From SZUA-584 sp964607965 (GTDB lineage: Bacteria; Bacillota; Clostridia; Christensenellales; SZUA-584): a stretch of 21,994 nucleotides of DNA. The stretch spans positions 1-21,994 of the forward strand of contig CAZSMH010000023.1 of NCBI GenBank assembly GCA_964607965.1. Direction: 5' to 3'. Shown here piece by piece: positions 21,957 to 21,994 of the stretch. A program made the translations under genes and the position numbers. The notes below the pieces were generated by a model. It was given only the letters and a program-made list of their open reading frames with translations. It was not told where the DNA came from and did not search any database. Position 1 is the first letter of the stretch; each line of letters starts with the position of its first letter.

Positions 21957-21994
21957 AATCCGAACCCTCTCTTTATCGGAGAGGCGTTCGGATT
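21957..21994 (+). terminator. Intrinsic terminator of ssrA, cut by window end
   Basis: AATCCGAAC (21957-21965) pairs with GTTCGGATT (21986-21994), enclosing CCTCTC/GAGAGG with one unpaired C. The stem reaches the last base, so the T run would lie outside the window. Confidence 0.85.

Noticed and set aside
1..21994. CRISPR arrays, insertion sequences, prophage or toxin-antitoxin genes
   Set aside because: Looked for direct repeats, transposase or integrase motifs and paired small genes by eye; none found.

Overview
The window looks like a chromosomal stretch of an endospore-forming member of the Clostridia (Firmicutes), with GC in the mid-40s by eye. The evidence is a BofA-family sporulation protein, a RicT/YaaT (PSP1) gene in a tmk-holB-ricT operon as in Bacillus, the secG-rnr-smpB-ssrA order, low-GC Gram-positive ribosome binding sites (AGGAGG types) and a 2x[4Fe-4S] ferredoxin. 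Species cannot be assigned. Three runs of exactly 100 N (2439-2538, 5332-5431, 10794-10893) are scaffold gaps of probably unknown true length. Each cuts or borders a gene, so three proteins are incomplete.

Layout. (1) 12-2436, + strand: coaX, hom and a small cupin gene, tightly packed. (2) 2539-3371, - strand: an unfamiliar Cys-containing protein cut by a gap. (3) 3545-3618: a lone tRNA-Gly(CCC), then 350 gene-free bases with a promoter and a long hairpin. These lead into a metallo-beta-lactamase-fold gene and an 83-residue orphan (3969-5054). (4) 5099-9929, - strand: a PLP-dependent Orn/Lys/Arg decarboxylase-family gene, a HAD phosphatase, tmk, holB and ricT, each overlapping the next by 1-13 bases. 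A ferredoxin gene of only 57 codons follows across a gap. (5) 10034-11392: two convergent membrane proteins of unknown function separated by a gap. (6) 11528-14695, + strand: an ABC exporter with one ATPase and two different ABC-2 permeases. (7) 14673-16933, - strand: a DUF3842 gene, mnmA and a NUDIX hydrolase. (8) 17096-21994, + strand: fba, bofA, secG, rnr, smpB and ssrA, closed by a terminator that runs to the window edge.

Most genes are housekeeping: CoA synthesis, threonine/methionine precursors, DNA replication clamp loading and dTTP supply, tRNA thiolation, glycolysis, protein export and ribosome rescue. RNase R, SmpB and tmRNA form a complete trans-translation set, and the tmRNA tag can be read as A(A)DRTELAYAAA. 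Several start codons are not the longest possible: TTG for the decarboxylase, mnmA and rnr, GTG for the second permease, and internal ATGs for the ABC ATPase and smpB. I chose these from Shine-Dalgarno placement and overlaps.

I see no phage, insertion sequence, CRISPR array or obvious defence system. The best leads for something undescribed are two non-coding leaders: an apparent terminator/antiterminator switch behind a nested hairpin between secG and rnr (18846-18957), and a long hairpin in the roughly 215-base leader of the metallo-beta-lactamase-fold gene (3777-3836). Next come the uncharacterised proteins at 2539-3371, 4803-5054, 10034-10793 and 10898-11392. None of these can be confirmed without comparative or experimental data.
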